Assembly: GCA_030323885.1 (NCBI GenBank)
Contig: CM059190.1
Span: 90,363,989-90,427,988 of the forward strand
Source: Branchipolynoe longqiensis
Lineage: Eukaryota > Annelida > Polychaeta > Phyllodocida > Polynoidae
DNA: 64,000 nt
Reading direction: 5' to 3'
The notes under the pieces are model-generated. The model was given only the letters and a program-made list of their open reading frames with translations. It made no database searches and had not been told where the DNA came from. This document shows, piece after piece, positions 32,107-42,059 of the stretch. How positions within the stretch are numbered: the first letter of the stretch is position 1; each line of letters starts with the position of its first letter. Made by a program: the position numbers and the translations under genes.

Positions 32107-32339
32107 GCGATAATGGAGGAGTTTGACAGAACAATTCAACTAAATGGTTTATCACATTGTATGATTAAGCGATGACTTAATGTGTTAATGTGTTACTAAT
32201 TATTAAGCGATGACTTAATTAGAATAAGCATGATTTGAAAATCACTTTACAATATATTAGCAGTGGCAGATTAACCAGTAGACGGAGTAGGTTTATACCT
32301 AAGGGCACGGAGGGTGGGGGGGCAACATACACGTATAGT

Positions 32340-32890
32340 TGAATTGAGTGTACTAAAGCTCAGCCTAACGGCCGGGTGGCTCAGCCTAGGGGCCCAGGTA
32401 ACTCAGCCCAGGAGGCCGGGTGGCTCAGCCTAACGGCCGGGTGGCTCAGCCTAGGGGACCTAGTGGCTCAGCTTAGGGGCTCGGGTGGCTAAGCCTAGGG
32501 GCCCGGGTGGGTCAGCCTAGGGACCCCGGTGGCTCAGCTTAGGGGCTTAGGTGGCTAAGCCTAGGGGCCCGGGTGGCTTAGTCTAGGGGCCTAAATGGCT
32601 AAACCTAGGGACCCGGGCGCTAATCATAAGGGACCTGGTGGCTCAGCCTATGCGCCGGGGTGGCTAAGCATAGGGGACCTGGTGGCTAAGCATAGGGGAC
32701 CTGGTGGCTAAGCCTATGGGACCTGGTGGCTAAGCCTAGGGGACCTTGTGGATCAGCCTGTGGGCCCGGGTGGCTCATCCTAGGGCACGGGTGGCTCAGC
32801 CTATGAGCCCGGGTGGGACAGCCTAGGGACCCAGGTGGCTCAGCCTAGGGACTCTGGTGTCTCAGCCTAGGGGCTGCAGTGGCTAAGTGC
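32340..32890. repeat. 22-24-bp minisatellite (GGCCCGGGTGGCTCAGCCTAGG)n
   Basis: About 24 diverged units. Each combines CCCGGG and CCTAGG palindromes with GTGGCTCAG or GTGGCTAAG. Confidence 0.9.
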
Positions 32891-33530
32891 ATAGCAAAAC
32901 CTAAATAGAAAGTATAACATAGGAAATGTTATAGCAAATACAATATACGGAAGGACATGGTGTCAGAAATTATATAAATTCAAAAGAATTGGCTTATGCA
33001 ACTTGAATGAGTGTACCAGTGTCTAAATATCCAATTGAGGTTTGTCGTTTGGTTTCCACAGTTTGATGCCGTCATCAGATTGTTCATGTTGGTTCGTCAA
33101 CATGGGTAATTTGCACGGGAACGGGGGACTGCTGCTGTGGTGGCGCCACCTGGGTTCGATCTCGATGCCCAAAACCCCCCTGATGGACCTCCACGGAACC
33201 ACATCTCGCCACGTGCGAACTGTGATGTCACATCCGCCAGGTCCTGGATTTCTACACATCACCTCCAGTCGCTGGACCAACAACAACCACAAGCTTACTC
33301 GGCCACACACCCATCCCTACAATACAACGACATAGATTGATAGGGATGAGAGCCTGATTCACTGACCCATTTGACCTCATGTACCTTATTTGAACATTAC
33401 CTCCTATACATTTGACATTTGCTTGAATAAAGTCCATATCATGCAGTTCCTTGTTTGTGGTGTAAATTATGAAGCTTTAAAGGCTCGCTCTCGACAGTAA
33501 TGTTCTCCGGACCCAAATGCTCTTTACCCA
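32891..33530. other. Unrecognised; possible decayed retroelement end
   Basis: TGGTGTCAGAAATTATA at 32958 resembles a tRNA-Leu-type primer site and AATAAAG occurs at 33427, but I find no paired repeat, so this is only a hint. The small frames at 33023-33340 match no family. Confidence 0.3.
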
Positions 33531-33536
33531 GTGGAA

Positions 33537-33872
33537 GGGAGCGGGACGTAGCTCAGGTGGTAGAGTGTCCATCTATGAATGTGTCGGTCATCCAATCGAT
33601 CCTGCTCAGTGGAGCCATTTGCAGGTGGGCTATTTTCTGTTCTAACCGGTGGTCCACAACTGGTTCATCAAAGGGTGTGATATATGCTATACTGTCTGTG
33701 TGAAAGTGCATGTAAAAGACCTCTTGCTGCTTATCGGAAAGAGTAGCCTATGTGTCGGCAGCAGGTTTCCTCCAAATAAATATGTCAGAATGACCATTCG
33801 TTTGACGTCCAATAGCCGATGACATAAAAATCAATGTGCTCTAGAGGCGTCATTAAATAAAATAAGCTTTAC
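33537..33872 (+). mobile_element. SINE-D, full length
   Basis: Head GGGACGTAGCTCAGGTGGTA (A box) and TCCAATCGATCC (B box), then GGGCTATTTTCTGTTCTAAC, CATGTAAAAGACCTCTTGCT, CGGAAAGAGTAGCCTATG, GCAGGTTTCCTCC and GTGCTCTAGAGGCGTCATTA, ending AAATAAAATAAGC. From memory this body is common in molluscan genomes. Second full copy at 55215-55553. Confidence 0.85.
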
Positions 33873-34485
33873 TGTTTGTTCAGTAGAATAGAATCTATTC
33901 TTCACATTGAGTTGAAGATGGTTACTTGATGCTCAACAAATTAAGAAACAGTCTTGGAAACAATAATTTGTGTGAAATTACGCACCTTTTAAAGGAAAAT
34001 ACGTGTGAGATTTATAATCGAGTCAATACTGGGTCAGAACCCAGCAGTGAATATTTGAGTTGGACCTTAAAGTGAACGTGATCCTCATTCCCGTATTAAA
34101 TCAAAAGAAAACCCAACGTTATACAGTTATCGGGTAGTGTGAGTGAGGCTTAGCACACCGTGTGTACACGACAAAGGACCTGCGATCGATAGATCAATAC
34201 CACTTAATCACTGGAGATATGGAGCTGATGGTGATCGATCTGTTTAACCTGTATACGGATTATCACCACAGTCACCTTCACGTAGCGATGGCAACAGAGA
34301 AGAGCAGCGCAGGCGGGGAAGACATGCTACTTACTATTTTGTTGTTGTTTAATCCCAATATTTTTCTTTTGTTGTTCTTTTTTTTCCTTGAAGATTTATA
34401 CTGCCTATCATGGATAAGTCTGAATAGACTTGTTTTCACCATCAGACAGTTTGTTGATAGAAAGCCTGAATACACTTTTACCGAC
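33873..34485. other. No gene recognised
   Basis: A frame at 34162-34500 (about 112 codons) has no known domain, ends inside SINE-C, and contains a run encoding poly-Phe/Leu. I do not call it. Confidence 0.45.
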
Positions 34486-34684
34486 CCAAGGTATTTTTAA
34501 CCTCCCACACCAGATACACATGGTATGAGAGCAACTGACCTTTGATGATGCCGTAAGTTATACACAGCAGTGGAAATCCAAATTGGCAGAGGTGGGGGCA
34601 CAGGGAATCGTACCACCGACCTTCAGGTTAGGAGTCCGACCTAGAAAACAGTCAGAGACTCTAACCACTCCGCCACAGAGAATA
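34486..34684 (-). mobile_element. SINE-C, minus strand, 3'-truncated
   Basis: GACCCAAGGTATTTTTAACC, ATGGTATGAGAGCAACTGAC, TTTGATGATGCCGTAAGTTA, GGGAATCGTACCACCGACCT (B box) and CTCTAACCACTCCGCCACAG (A box), the complement of 11897-12125. Confidence 0.85.
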
Positions 34685-34778
34685 CGCCCACAAGAATAAT
34701 GGTATATGACTTCATGTAAGAAAGATGGTTAGTCGGTTAGTTTGTTACTATTAGGCATTGCAATGGGTTCTATCTAAT

Positions 34779-34870
34779 ACCCCAGTCACACAAGTCTTGC
34801 AACCACGTGCGATCAATAACAACCCTGGTGATCCCAAGTGGTCGCACATGGTCGCAAGTAGTTATAAAAA
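34779..34870 (+). mobile_element. F3-like element end
   Basis: ATACCCCAGTCACACAAGTC followed by GTGGTCGCACATGGTCGCAA matches the terminus and core style of the foldback element at 25120-25512. Its other end is missing, perhaps displaced by the adjoining pogo-like element. Confidence 0.5.
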
Positions 34871-34878
34871 GGTGTATA

Positions 34879-35372
34879 CAGTACAACCCTGTTAAACCAA
34901 GCTCGGTTAAACCAAACGATCGGTTAATCCAAACTTTTTTCGGCGGCCCGGCAAAATATTACCATTTATCATATAGAAAAGTTGATTAAACCAAAGTCGG
35001 TTAATCCAAAGTTTCGGTTAATCCAAACAAAATTGTCGGCCCCAGGCCACTTCCGGTACAGTTAAACCAAACTTTCATGTGGTTTTAAGGTCATCTGAGA
35101 CTTTTTTATATGATAAATGGTAGTATTTTGCCAGGTCTCCGAAAAAAGTTTGAATTAACCGATCGTTTGATTTAACCAGGATTGGTTTAATGGGGTTAAA
35201 CTGTATATACATAAAAAACAATAATCATAGTGTCCACATACATTGTACATTCATAATGCATCCCCGTTTTTGCCAAAGCCAAGTCAAAGTCAAACCTCGG
35301 TTAAACCAATGAGCGGTTAATCCAAACAAATTTCTAGGGTCCCTTCAAGTTTGGTTTAACGGGGTTATACTG
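34879..35372 (+). mobile_element. Compound pogo-like palindromic element, copy 1
   Basis: Outer ends CAGTACAACCCTGTTAAACC and (complement) CAGTATAACCCCGTTAAACC are each flanked by TA, the pogo/Tigger pattern (CAGT ends, TA duplication). A third end of the same kind, complement CAGTTTAACCCCATTAAACC, lies inside at about 35203. The first 325 bp is itself a hairpin with arms of about 130 bp (TTTATCATATA...TATATGATAAA). Non-coding. The same three-ended arrangement, reversed, is at 58684-59138. Confidence 0.8.
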
Positions 35373-35383
35373 TATAGCCAGGT

Positions 35384-35606
35384 CATCATCATCATGCTGT
35401 CGGTCGCGATGCGACAAAGACTGCTTTCATTACTTGACTGCCACTCTCCATTTAGCTCTCTGCTGTGAGAGTTGCGTCCATGAGTCGGTCTTAATGTCTC
35501 TCAGCTTCAGGTTTCTCTTGATGGTATCCCTGAACCGGAGACGAGGGCGCCCTCTCTTTCTGTAGCCAGAAGACAGTTGAGAATAGAGGATCTGCTTTGG
35601 TAGCCT
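35384..35606 (-). mobile_element. LINE-1 family 3' fragment, 223 bp
   Basis: CATCATCATCATGCTGTCGG (GAT tail and 3' end) to GGATCTGCTTTGGTAGCC, matching 20473-20700. It lies right beside the compound element's TA. Confidence 0.9.
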
Positions 35607-35950
35607 CATTTCATAGCCAGGTAAACTAACCAGAAGTCACATGTTTATTTGTATGTCACCTCCAGAAAGATGTTCAGTTATGCCTCCCCCTACAAACTCT
35701 CACAATGCTAGTCTTACATAGCTACCCCCTCCCACCCCACACGATGACTCTTTGTTCACTTATATCGCTCCTTACTCATCATTCATATCAATGCTTTGCT
35801 TATTGTTTTGTAATTGTCTATTCATGTTGGTTAGTTTGGAGTGGCAATTGCCATTGGCCGGAAGACGAGTGAATGCATCATCACCGAGAACATGTTACAA
35901 ATGTATTCAGAGGAATAAAACCACTTGAACAATAACTTTATATAATGTTT
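35607..35950. other. No feature recognised
   Basis: Unique-looking DNA. Confidence 0.5.
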
Positions 35951-35954
35951 CCTT

Positions 35955-36022
35955 TAATTCGGTCGGGATTCGAACCCGATACCTTTCATCTGGGCCACCC
36001 CGCCCGGTGCGCTACTGCGAGT
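35955..36022 (-). mobile_element. tRNA-like SINE head fragment
   Basis: On minus: GGGCGGGGTGGCCCAGATGA (A-box-like) and ATCGGGTTCGAATCCCGACC (B box). There is no body of its own; it abuts the next SINE-A. Confidence 0.5.
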
Positions 36023-36034
36023 AAAGCAGCGCTC

Positions 36035-36412
36035 ATAGTCGTGGGGTATTCGAACCCAAGGGTTCGAGCCCTATTCGAGTCAAACCAATGACTTAACAAG
36101 TGATACTTGTTGATTTCTTGCCAGACGCTTGGCATTATTAGGATTAGGGCAAAGACTGGTTGGCTCACTGTCAGGATAATGTGACTGAGTGGGATATCAG
36201 GACATGGTGCTGGCGACCTAGTCTCCCAGTGAGGCAGCACTATAAATTCGCCATCACTGCGCGATGTTACAAGTCGGTACCCGTCCTGATATGACCTTAG
36301 ATGTTGCCAGGATGTAAAGCTCTAGTGGGATGTCATGGTGCTGGTGGCCTGATCTTCCAGTGGGGCAGCACTATAAAGTCGCCATGTCACAAGTCGGTAC
36401 CCGTCCTGATTA
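36035..36412 (+). mobile_element. SINE-A plus a second partial copy
   Basis: A full body at 36050-36325 ends TGCCAGGATGTAAAGCTCTA. Then 36326-36412 repeats the 3' third (GGTGGCCTGATCTTCCAGTG ... CGGTACCCGTCCTGAT), a tandem partial copy. Confidence 0.8.
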
Positions 36413-36435
36413 TTGTTGTTGTTGTTGGTACATTA

Positions 36436-36480
36436 GTTGTTCAAGTAGGGGAAATTTCAGTCAGAGACGACTGGTCTTCC
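36436..36480 (-). mobile_element. SINE-C 3' fragment
   Basis: GGGGAAATTTCAGTCAGAGA and GACTGGTCTTCCTCATTCCA are the complement of the SINE-C end at 12155-12205. Confidence 0.7.
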
Positions 36481-36690
36481 TCATTCCACTGCTCCTTACC
36501 CTATCCTAGTAATGCCGAGCGTCTGGCTAGGAAGTGACAAGTATCAATTTTTAAGTCATTGGTTTGACTCGACCGGGATTCGAACCCACGATCTACGAGC
36601 ATGGGAGACGGACGCTCTAATTCATTCGGCCATCCCGTCTGGTTGATATGACCTTAGATGTTGCCAGAACGTAAAGCTCCAAAAACAAAC
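36481..36690 (-). mobile_element. SINE-A head half (minus) joined to a SINE-A tail (plus)
   Basis: 36481-36640 is a minus-strand head half (GGATTCGAACCCACGATCTA, CTAATTCATTCGGCCATCCC). 36636-36690 (GATATGACCTTAGATGTTGC) is a plus-strand tail, so a rearrangement or nested insertion joined opposite copies. Confidence 0.7.
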
Positions 36691-37092
36691 CACAGTCGCA
36701 GCAACATACATACACCTAGGCATCAGATGGAGCCCTCAGGCACAGCGCACTGGTAATCACAATATCCACAGACACCATATACTTATTAAGTACTTGTGGA
36801 GGGTGTTCCGGATGAGGTGTTGTAGGCCTACGTAGCGTCCAAACTAAGTAATTACTTAGGTATATAGGAGTTTGTGGAGGCGGGAGGGGGGAGAAGTATG
36901 TTTCAATAGGAAACTGGACTTTGGTTTCAGCTCTGCAAGGATAAGTAGCATAGTCAAACTTTACTAGGTCGAGAAATGCCTTAGGGAGGGGATTGCCTGG
37001 TGTGGATATATATGCATGTATATATGTAAATTATATAATGTATTTATATATGTATTTATATATATGTACACATAGGTATATGTATATATACA
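36691..37092. other. No feature recognised; TA-rich end
   Basis: TATATGTA-type repeats at about 37005-37092. Confidence 0.5.
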
Positions 37093-37095
37093 AAT

Positions 37096-37318
37096 GAAGA
37101 GTTCAGGCACAAATCCATGTAAACGTCAATACAAAAATGTAGTTTAAATAACAGGTAATTTTAATTATCCGAATTCCACTTTTCTTATACTGAAATGATA
37201 ATGGAGCAGTGAACAACAAAATAAGAATCTAAACAAGTTTAATTGTTTGATGGTTTGATTCCAATGTTTATCTCTATTTTTGGATTTGCATTTCCGTGGT
37301 TTTACGTGTGAACTCTTC
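37096..37318. mobile_element. MITE family GAGTTCA, copy 2
   Basis: GAAGAGTTCAGGCACAAATC at the left and GTGTGAACTCTTCATATA at the right are inverted ends. The interior shares AATGGAGCAGTGAACAA-like and GATTCCAATGTTTATCTC with copy 1. The DIRS element starts just beyond it in the same TA tract. Confidence 0.8.
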
Positions 37319-37330
37319 ATATATATATAT

Positions 37331-37450
37331 AGTATAGTTATACGAATCTTACCTGGGTACAGATGATGGAGAACTCTTGTTTTCCCGAGGTACAAGCCTT
37401 GGATAGTCGTGGGCTAGGGAGAAGGAAGCAACATCCGGGTTCAGCAATCT
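37331..37450. repeat. DIRS terminal repeat at the element's 3' end
   Basis: AGTATAGTTATACGAATCTT begins it. GAGGTACAAGCCTTGGATAG and AGGGAGAAGGAAGCAACATC are shared, inverted, with the terminus at 42733-42806. Confidence 0.85.
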
Positions 37451-37552
37451 TCACCTAATTATTCAGGATAAAAATGAGCTAAATGATGGAAATCTGATGT
37501 TTTCGTTTTGCACAAGCGAACGTAATAGTCGTGGTAGGGTGTGGTGGGTGGG

Positions 37553-37695
37553 CCCTAGCCCACGACTATCTGAGGCTTGCACCTCGGGAAAACAAGAGTT
37601 ATCCATCATCTGTACCCAGGTAAGATTCGCATAACTATACTATTTTACCTCGGTACTAAGCCTCTGGCTACTCGTGGTAGAGGGAGACCTTTACG
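37553..37695. repeat. DIRS internal complementary region
   Basis: 37553-37640 is the complement of 37331-37413 (GGTAAGATTCGCATAACTAT). 37640-37692 is the complement of the other outer end at 42760-42806 (TTTTACCTCGGTACTAAGCC). The junction ACTATACTATTTTACC corresponds to the two element ends joined head to tail, the template role proposed for this region. Confidence 0.88.
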
Positions 37696-37804
37696 TAGCC
37701 TCATTTTTATCCTCAATTATCTGATGAACATGTTAATGTATCAGTAGTAATATTAATTCTGTGGGGGGAGGGGGGGGGGGGTGGGTACATCTCACCCGAT
37801 CTTC

Positions 37805-38899
37805 TTAGTTGGTGAGTAGGCGGGTTGCTACCCCGCTCGATTTTTCTAGTCGTTTGTTGTAATGTTTTGCAAATGACTTGGCCGTCTTCGAGCTGGCATG
37901 CGTGAGAATTCTGCGAACTGAGATTCCCAACTTCCTTGCTTTGGAGACCATAGCACCCCGTGTAGAGTGCGAAGCGTAGCGTTCAGTGTCTATGCCGGCT
38001 AACTTTAGTATGATAATGGTCCATCTGGCGAGTGTGTCGCGTGAGATGGCTTTATGTGGCTTAATAAAGCTCACTAAAAGCTGTTTGGAATTATGTATTC
38101 CCTTAGTCTTGGATATATAGGCCCTAATGGCCACAACTACACATAGTTTGCTATCTTGTGGAAAGCTATTCAGATGGACCGAGGAGAGTGGATCCCCTGT
38201 ATTGTTTGATTTTAATAGTTTGTCCAAATCAAACATGGCCTCCTTCCTGTCAATGTCGAGACCCTGTAATGAGAGAGCAACAATTGTCTGTCCTCTATGT
38301 CCCGTTACTAATAGTAACAATACTGATAACTTATAGCCTAAATGTTGGATAGAAAGAAGCTTATTTTCTGACCAAGCCTGAAATAGCTTAAATACTGTAG
38401 AAACGTCCCAAAAACGGCTATATTTCGGCTTTGGGGGGTTTCTTTCATAAATAGAACGCATAATCCAATGTATGACTTCATGTTTGCCAACTGTTTGTCC
38501 CTCTATTCTGGGTAGAATGACGGAGAGCGCGCAGCGAGCCGCATTGATGGCACCATAACCGAGTCCGTCATCCTCCATCACGCATAGGAAACGGCCTACC
38601 TGTGCGATGGACGGTTGCATTGGTTTCACTTTATATAATAAACAATGGAGGCCCCACTTTTTGAGGTCACTGGAATATAATTTAACGGTTCCTGCCCTCC
38701 ATGCATGGGAAATTAACCTTTCTAGAGTGATTTTGTCGAGTCCATATTTCTGTAGATAAGTTCTCAGAAAAGGAAAGCCAATATTGGTGTTGTGGACACG
38801 TCGCCTTGGGTGGTCACCTTCCCCTGATGTTGTAGGTTTATTGGGCCTCTTGGGAATTTTATACAGTCTTTGGCTTGCCACTCGACTATTGCTCTCCAC
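37805..38899 (-). CDS. DIRS tyrosine recombinase
   Basis: A 364-residue frame of the phage-integrase/tyrosine recombinase family, which would join the circular DNA intermediate to the target. Catalytic residues are visible: Arg202 in TGHRGQT, His311 and Arg314 in HSTRGAMVSKA, a His near 334 in LTHASSKTAKSF, and the nucleophile Tyr347 in HYNKRLE. The N-terminal part (residues ~40-130) resembles the SAM-like core-binding domain. The frame is uninterrupted and is the best preserved part of the element. The first ~30 residues overlap the end of the preceding pol-linked frame, so the true start may be downstream of the Met at 38899. Usual length for the family is similar. Confidence 0.88.
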   Translation of the reverse strand: MESNSRVASQRLYKIPKRPNKPTTSGEGDHPRRRVHNTNIGFPFLRTYLQKYGLDKITLERLISHAWRAGTVKLYSSDLKKWGLHCLLYKVKPMQPSIAQVGRFLCVMEDDGLGYGAINAARCALSVILPRIEGQTVGKHEVIHWIMRSIYERNPPKPKYSRFWDVSTVFKLFQAWSENKLLSIQHLGYKLSVLLLLVTGHRGQTIVALSLQGLDIDRKEAMFDLDKLLKSNNTGDPLSSVHLNSFPQDSKLCVVVAIRAYISKTKGIHNSKQLLVSFIKPHKAISRDTLARWTIIILKLAGIDTERYASHSTRGAMVSKARKLGISVRRILTHASSKTAKSFAKHYNKRLEKSSGVATRLLTN

Positions 38900-39147
38900 G
38901 GCTGAGTGTTCCAGTCCGGCACTACTAACACTGCGTGGGTTTGATCCAGCCTGATTTTCCTGGCTACTCTGCTGATCAGGCTGAATGGGGGAAAGATATA
39001 GTAAAACGCGTTATTCCAGACAAAGGAGAAAGCATCCACTCGCCAAGCGTGTGGTTCTGGATGCCAAGATACATATTTATCAAGCTTTTTGTTCCTACGT
39101 GAGGCAAAAAGGTCTATGTCTGGAACTCCCCACCTTTGACCAATTAC
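38870..39147 (-). pseudogene. DIRS pol C-terminal domain after a stop codon
   Basis: In the same frame as RT/RNase H, directly after the TAA at 39148-39150: GQRWGVPDIDLFASRRNKKL, YVSWHPEPHAWRVDAFSFVW, FYYIFPPFSLISRVARKIRL and AVLVVPDWNTQPW. This domain regularly follows RNase H in DIRS elements. The stop separates it here, a sign of decay (or a sequencing error). Confidence 0.8.
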
Positions 39148-40809
39148 TTAAAATATTTCCGGACTGAGTGACCATTCTAAATGATCATGCAAATGTAGAC
39201 TTTTATTGTCGGCTAAAGTATTTTGAGCGCCTGGGATATATGCTACTGTGATCCACAGATTTTGTTGTTCTGCCCAATCCCAAATGAGTTTTGCGATAGT
39301 GTTGCATGCTGATGACTTTGTACCTCCCATATTTCGGATGTAGGCCATTGCCGTAGTGTTATCCGTTAAAACTTGGACAGTAAGTTTTTGTATTTTCACT
39401 AGACTCGTTAAGCCTAAGTAAATGGCCCTTAATTCTAGGACATTTATATGATCTTCTATTTCATTATCTAGCCATCGGCCACCTGTGGCTTCATTGTCCC
39501 TGTGGGTGCCCCAACCCTCTAATGATGCATCTGTGGTGACTGTGGTGTTGGGTTCATCCAGCCGGATGGGGTTATTGGAATTAATTATATGTTCCAACCA
39601 CCAGTGAATGTTTTCAAACCCTAACTTGGAAATTGTCATTAGACCTTCGAAATTTCCTTTGGCTTTGGCTAAGGCAATATTTTTATTGATTTCAAGGGAT
39701 TTAATGTGTGCCTTGCCGTACAACACTGCTGGTGCATAAGCAACCATAAGTCCTACAAGCACTGCTACTTGCCTTATTTTTGGTCTTTTTAGTTTTAACA
39801 ACTCAGAACTTGTGGTGGTAAACTTTTCAATTTTGTCTAACGTCAAAGATATTGTCATTTCTTGCGTGTCTATAAAGAAGCCCAAGCATTTTAATAAATT
39901 GGTAGGTTGTAGAACTGACTTTGTGTCGTGAATGTAGAACCCTAAGCGCGTCAGTATGGTACATATATCTTTTATGGCTAACTGACAATCATTTGCAGTG
40001 CGTGCTGTAATAAAAGCTTCATCAATATATGGAAACATAAAGTGGCCTTTCTTGGCCATTTCTGCAAAGACAGGCTTTAGTAATGTAGTGAATAGCCGAG
40101 GTGCGCAGGCTAAGCCATTTGGTAAACGTGTAAACTGGTATAATTGGTCTCGCCAAATAAATCTAAGAAATTTTCTATGTGTTTCGTAGATTGGTACTGT
40201 ATAATAGGCGTCCTTAAGGTCTACACTGGCCAGCCAAGCACCTGGCATTACTAGGTCACGGGCTGTTTCTAATGAAAACATTTTGAAATGTTTATATTCT
40301 ACTAAATTATTAAGGATAGTCAAGTCCAAAATCATTCTAATATCTCCATTAGGTTTGGGCCTAGAGAAAATATTTGAAATATATTCTCCCTCAGTATGTT
40401 GAACTGTGGTAATAATACCTTTAGTTTCAAATTTCATGACCTCTAGATCTAATGCTATTTGTTCGTCTAAAGCTAGCCGATATGGAAAAGGAACTTTCTC
40501 CTGTATTGGGGTTTGTATAAATGGTATGCGGACCCCTCTAACAATGTCTAGGACTTTGTGATCTTGTGTAAGCTGTTCCCACTCACTAAGATGGTTAGCA
40601 ACATTCCCTGCAGTAAAAAGGCTTACACTGGGCTGCGGTGCAGGCTCTATTTGTTCCTTGTTTTGTTGAACTGCTTCTGGGAGGGGTTGTCTCTCCTGAA
40701 GGGGCAGTTGCCGTCGTTCCAGCCGTACTGGTTCCTCTGGCCGCATCCCCTCGGTTGGTAGCCGTAGTTCCGGTTCCCGAATCGGCTGGTCGATTGGCCG
40801 GTTCGCCAC
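39148..40809 (-). CDS. DIRS reverse transcriptase / RNase H
   Basis: A 553-residue frame. The N-terminal ~60 residues are low complexity (Pro/Glu/Gln rich). RT: FSRPKPNGDIRMILDL (148-163), motif A SVDLKDAYYTVPI with Asp197 (195-207), motif B RLPNGLACAPRLFT (228-241), and motif C FPYIDEAFI (259-267), where the second catalytic Asp of the usual YIDD-type motif is Glu. RNase H: TTDASLEGWG (Asp427), LELRAIYLGL (Glu459), VLTDNTTAMAYI (Asp483) and IPGAQNTLADNKSL (Asp534). It would copy the element RNA and remove the RNA strand. It overlaps the gag frame by 163 bp in another phase. The Glu replacement probably lowers or abolishes activity. Confidence 0.88.
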   Translation of the reverse strand: MANRPIDQPIREPELRLPTEGMRPEEPVRLERRQLPLQERQPLPEAVQQNKEQIEPAPQPSVSLFTAGNVANHLSEWEQLTQDHKVLDIVRGVRIPFIQTPIQEKVPFPYRLALDEQIALDLEVMKFETKGIITTVQHTEGEYISNIFSRPKPNGDIRMILDLTILNNLVEYKHFKMFSLETARDLVMPGAWLASVDLKDAYYTVPIYETHRKFLRFIWRDQLYQFTRLPNGLACAPRLFTTLLKPVFAEMAKKGHFMFPYIDEAFITARTANDCQLAIKDICTILTRLGFYIHDTKSVLQPTNLLKCLGFFIDTQEMTISLTLDKIEKFTTTSSELLKLKRPKIRQVAVLVGLMVAYAPAVLYGKAHIKSLEINKNIALAKAKGNFEGLMTISKLGFENIHWWLEHIINSNNPIRLDEPNTTVTTDASLEGWGTHRDNEATGGRWLDNEIEDHINVLELRAIYLGLTSLVKIQKLTVQVLTDNTTAMAYIRNMGGTKSSACNTIAKLIWDWAEQQNLWITVAYIPGAQNTLADNKSLHLHDHLEWSLSPEIF

Positions 40810-41396
40810 CCTCGAAAATCCGATCTGGCTTTCTCGAATTTTGAGACATTAGCGTCCTTCTTGCCGTCTAGGTGTTTTGACTGTTTGACTTGTCTCTCGA
40901 CCTGTTTGAACAGGTACTGAAGCTGGCCCCCAAACATCTTTGTATGGTCCAGCGGTTTCCCTTTGATTGGCTTTGGTGCCAAGAACAGGGTGTATTCTTT
41001 GCCGTCGTTGTCAACCACTTTCTTTGATTGGGCAACTTGTTTCCCGGCATCGGTGGTTACTGACTTGAATACGTTCTCGAATCGCCGGTAGGAGAGGAAG
41101 TTACTGGTGGCTGTTAAAGCCGTGATCGCCGAGTTCATATCCTTTGTTACCGTAGTGAATTTATTTCCGGTCATCATCCAGTTGGCTACCGGCATGATTG
41201 CAGGGAGCGCCACCAGTACCCCCTTGTGGACGGTATGGAGACAGGTTTCAAATTTCTTCCTGTCTTCGCTCATAGTTACGTCCTCATCCATTTCCTTGAT
41301 GGTTGCCTCTGGGATCCCTTTGATCCCAGTGTATTGCTCCGCAAGCTTGGTCAGTATTTCCGCGGGCTTTAAAAGTATCAAAATGTCCTTTGACAT
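40647..41396 (-). pseudogene. DIRS gag-like protein, C-terminal part
   Basis: About 249 residues: helical segment (ILILLKPAEILTKLAEQYTG, KKFETCLHTVHKGVLVALPA), then MFGGQLQYLFKQVERQVKQ and a Gly/Arg/Asn-rich tail (RTGQSTSRFGNRNYGYQPRG). This resembles the second half of DIRS ORF1 proteins, which bind element RNA. No zinc knuckle is visible. The Met is not a likely real start, because the upstream frame (41844-41400) joins it through a frameshift. Confidence 0.7.
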
Positions 41397-41844
41397 TCTT
41401 GCGCATCAGTGAGCAAGTGTTGATTCTACGCTTCCTTCCTGTCCTGATTTTCTTTGCCACCTTTACGGTAATGTCGGCAAAAGTACCGGCATGTGTGTCA
41501 TCCGATTCTGAGTCGGTTGTTTTTGAATCATTGGAGGAGTCCGAAGAAGATGATTTAGTTTTCTTCTTCTTTGATTTGGACTTCTTCTTGGTCCTCTTGA
41601 CCTTCCGGATTTTATTCCTGGCTTTATAGTACTCATCTCCTCCTGACGAGTACTTTTTGCGGTGTTTGCGTTTCCTCCCCAAGGCCACCTCCAAGTCAGT
41701 GGTTTGCTGGTCGGACAGATCCTGCCATTCGGATTGTTCCGATAGAGAGGCATCTGCTTTTGTTGACGTCTTAGACGGCGGTGTCGGGAGCAGCTGTTGC
41801 AGCTGCTCGCGTATGAGCCGAACCATCTGCTCATTTCCATCCAC
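41397..41844 (-). pseudogene. DIRS gag-like protein, N-terminal part
   Basis: Starts MDGNEQMVRLIREQLQQLLP, then a Lys/Ser/Asp-rich region (RKHRKKYSSGGDEYYKARNK, KKKSKSKKKKTKSSSSDSSN) typical of the charged N-terminal half of DIRS ORF1. The frame goes out of phase with the C-terminal half near 41396-41400. Start chosen at the first Met of the frame. Confidence 0.65.
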
Positions 41845-42059
41845 TTGGGAGGGCCCTGGCCCTCATGGCCCGACCCCCCGAAAAAATTCCCCCCCAGCGT
41901 GACCATGGCGGACTGTCGTCCCAGACGGGTCGCGTCTCCCTCGCCCAGGGTGTGTGGTACCACCCATGTTACACTCATCCCCCCACCACCTACCCCGCCC
42001 CGCCCTCGCGCTCCACTCTCGGAGTCGACCTGAAAACAACCAAAAAGGTGTTGGGGAGT

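Noticed and set aside
32958..33435. A second LTR element (primer-site-like TGGTGTCAGAA and AATAAA)
   Set aside because: No paired direct repeats or target duplication found; a 10-base match alone is weak.
34162..34500. 112-codon frame as a host gene
   Set aside because: No known domain, poly-Phe/Leu run from a T-rich tract, C-terminus inside SINE-C.
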